From the NCBI GenBank assembly GCA_034659475.1, contig JAYEHK010000177.1, positions 1 through 64,000 on the forward strand: a DNA stretch of 64,000 bases, written 5' to 3'. How positions within the stretch are numbered: the first letter of the stretch is position 1; every line of letters begins with the position of its first letter. The DNA comes from JAYEHK01 sp034659475 (GTDB taxonomy: Bacteria; Bacillota; Syntrophomonadia; Syntrophomonadales; Syntrophomonadaceae). The notes below the pieces were generated by a model. The model was not told the DNA's origin. It made no database searches and was given only the letters and a program-made list of their open reading frames with translations. Below, piece after piece: positions 63,922-64,000 of this stretch. A program made the translations under genes and the position numbers.

Positions 63922-64000
63922 TTACATAAATGCCTCTTCAGCTAAATCAATGGAGCTGGTGTCAGCAACCTTCATGGCCTTTTCGATTCCGAATATTTCA
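63922..64000 (-). CDS. C-terminal end of an unidentified gene (cut by window edge)
   Basis: The last 25 codons of a minus-strand frame: EIFGIEKAMKVADTSSIDLA, then EEAFM and TAA. Followed by a proper terminator, which supports a real gene. Too short to name. Confidence 0.55.
   Translation of the reverse strand, partial: EIFGIEKAMKVADTSSIDLAEEAFM

Overview
This 64-kb window reads as a low-GC, Gram-positive, spore-lineage anaerobe of the Clostridia. The signs are AbrB, SpoVS, RemA, RNase Y, the PASTA kinase/PrpC pair, Firmicutes-type SD sequences and a Firmicutes LexA box at recA. Lysine and cell-wall precursors come through LL-diaminopimelate aminotransferase, and the 4-hydroxybutyryl-CoA dehydratase points to anaerobic fermentation of 4-hydroxybutyrate or related acids. 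The species cannot be named from the sequence. The order dapF-dapL-yicC-remA-gmk-rpoZ-coaBC-metK / priA-def-fmt-...-rsmB-rlmN-prpC-prkC-rsgA-rpe is the usual Firmicutes housekeeping backbone. It lies on the minus strand, as most genes here do.

Layout. 1-15 kb is mixed: the end of an EF-G paralogue, a TAXI-type TRAP transporter operon (+), a crotonase, an isochorismatase-fold hydrolase, a CapA protein, a very large MEDS/multi-PAS histidine kinase, tRNA-Ala(CGC), a MerR protein, AbrB, tRNA-Leu(CAG), a radical SAM protein and two gene remnants. 15.4-25.2 kb is the most distinctive part. It carries a catabolic cluster with 4-hydroxybutyryl-CoA dehydratase (abfD), a small CGGC-motif protein, a 4-hydroxybutyrate CoA-transferase-like enzyme and a permease, and next to it a CBS-PAS sigma-54 enhancer-binding protein. 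A clean -24/-12 promoter precedes abfD, and a second one faces the other way before a membrane protein of unknown function. Three copies of a 16-bp palindrome, GATnCAA-N2-TTGnATC, lie about 230-280 bp upstream of these promoters. This looks like a self-contained regulon. 25.5-29.5 kb is the riboflavin operon ribD-ribE-ribBA-ribH behind an FMN riboswitch, with an assembly gap over the ribH start.

29.5-48 kb is the housekeeping backbone, where dapL is broken by a frameshift in an eight-A run. 48-64 kb carries a Ca2+-type P-ATPase, a degenerate uracil-DNA-glycosylase-like protein, a LysM/NlpC hydrolase, PHP and dipeptidase enzymes, spoVS-ymdB-rny-recA-cinA, and a short FtsH-like membrane protease with an unknown partner.

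Several intergenic spaces (25.2, 26.1, 51.9, 53.5 and 61.4 kb) are mosaics of shared short repeat modules, one of which forms a long imperfect hairpin. Start codons were chosen from SD spacing and often differ from the longest open frame. All functional names rest on recognition of families and motifs; no database search was run.
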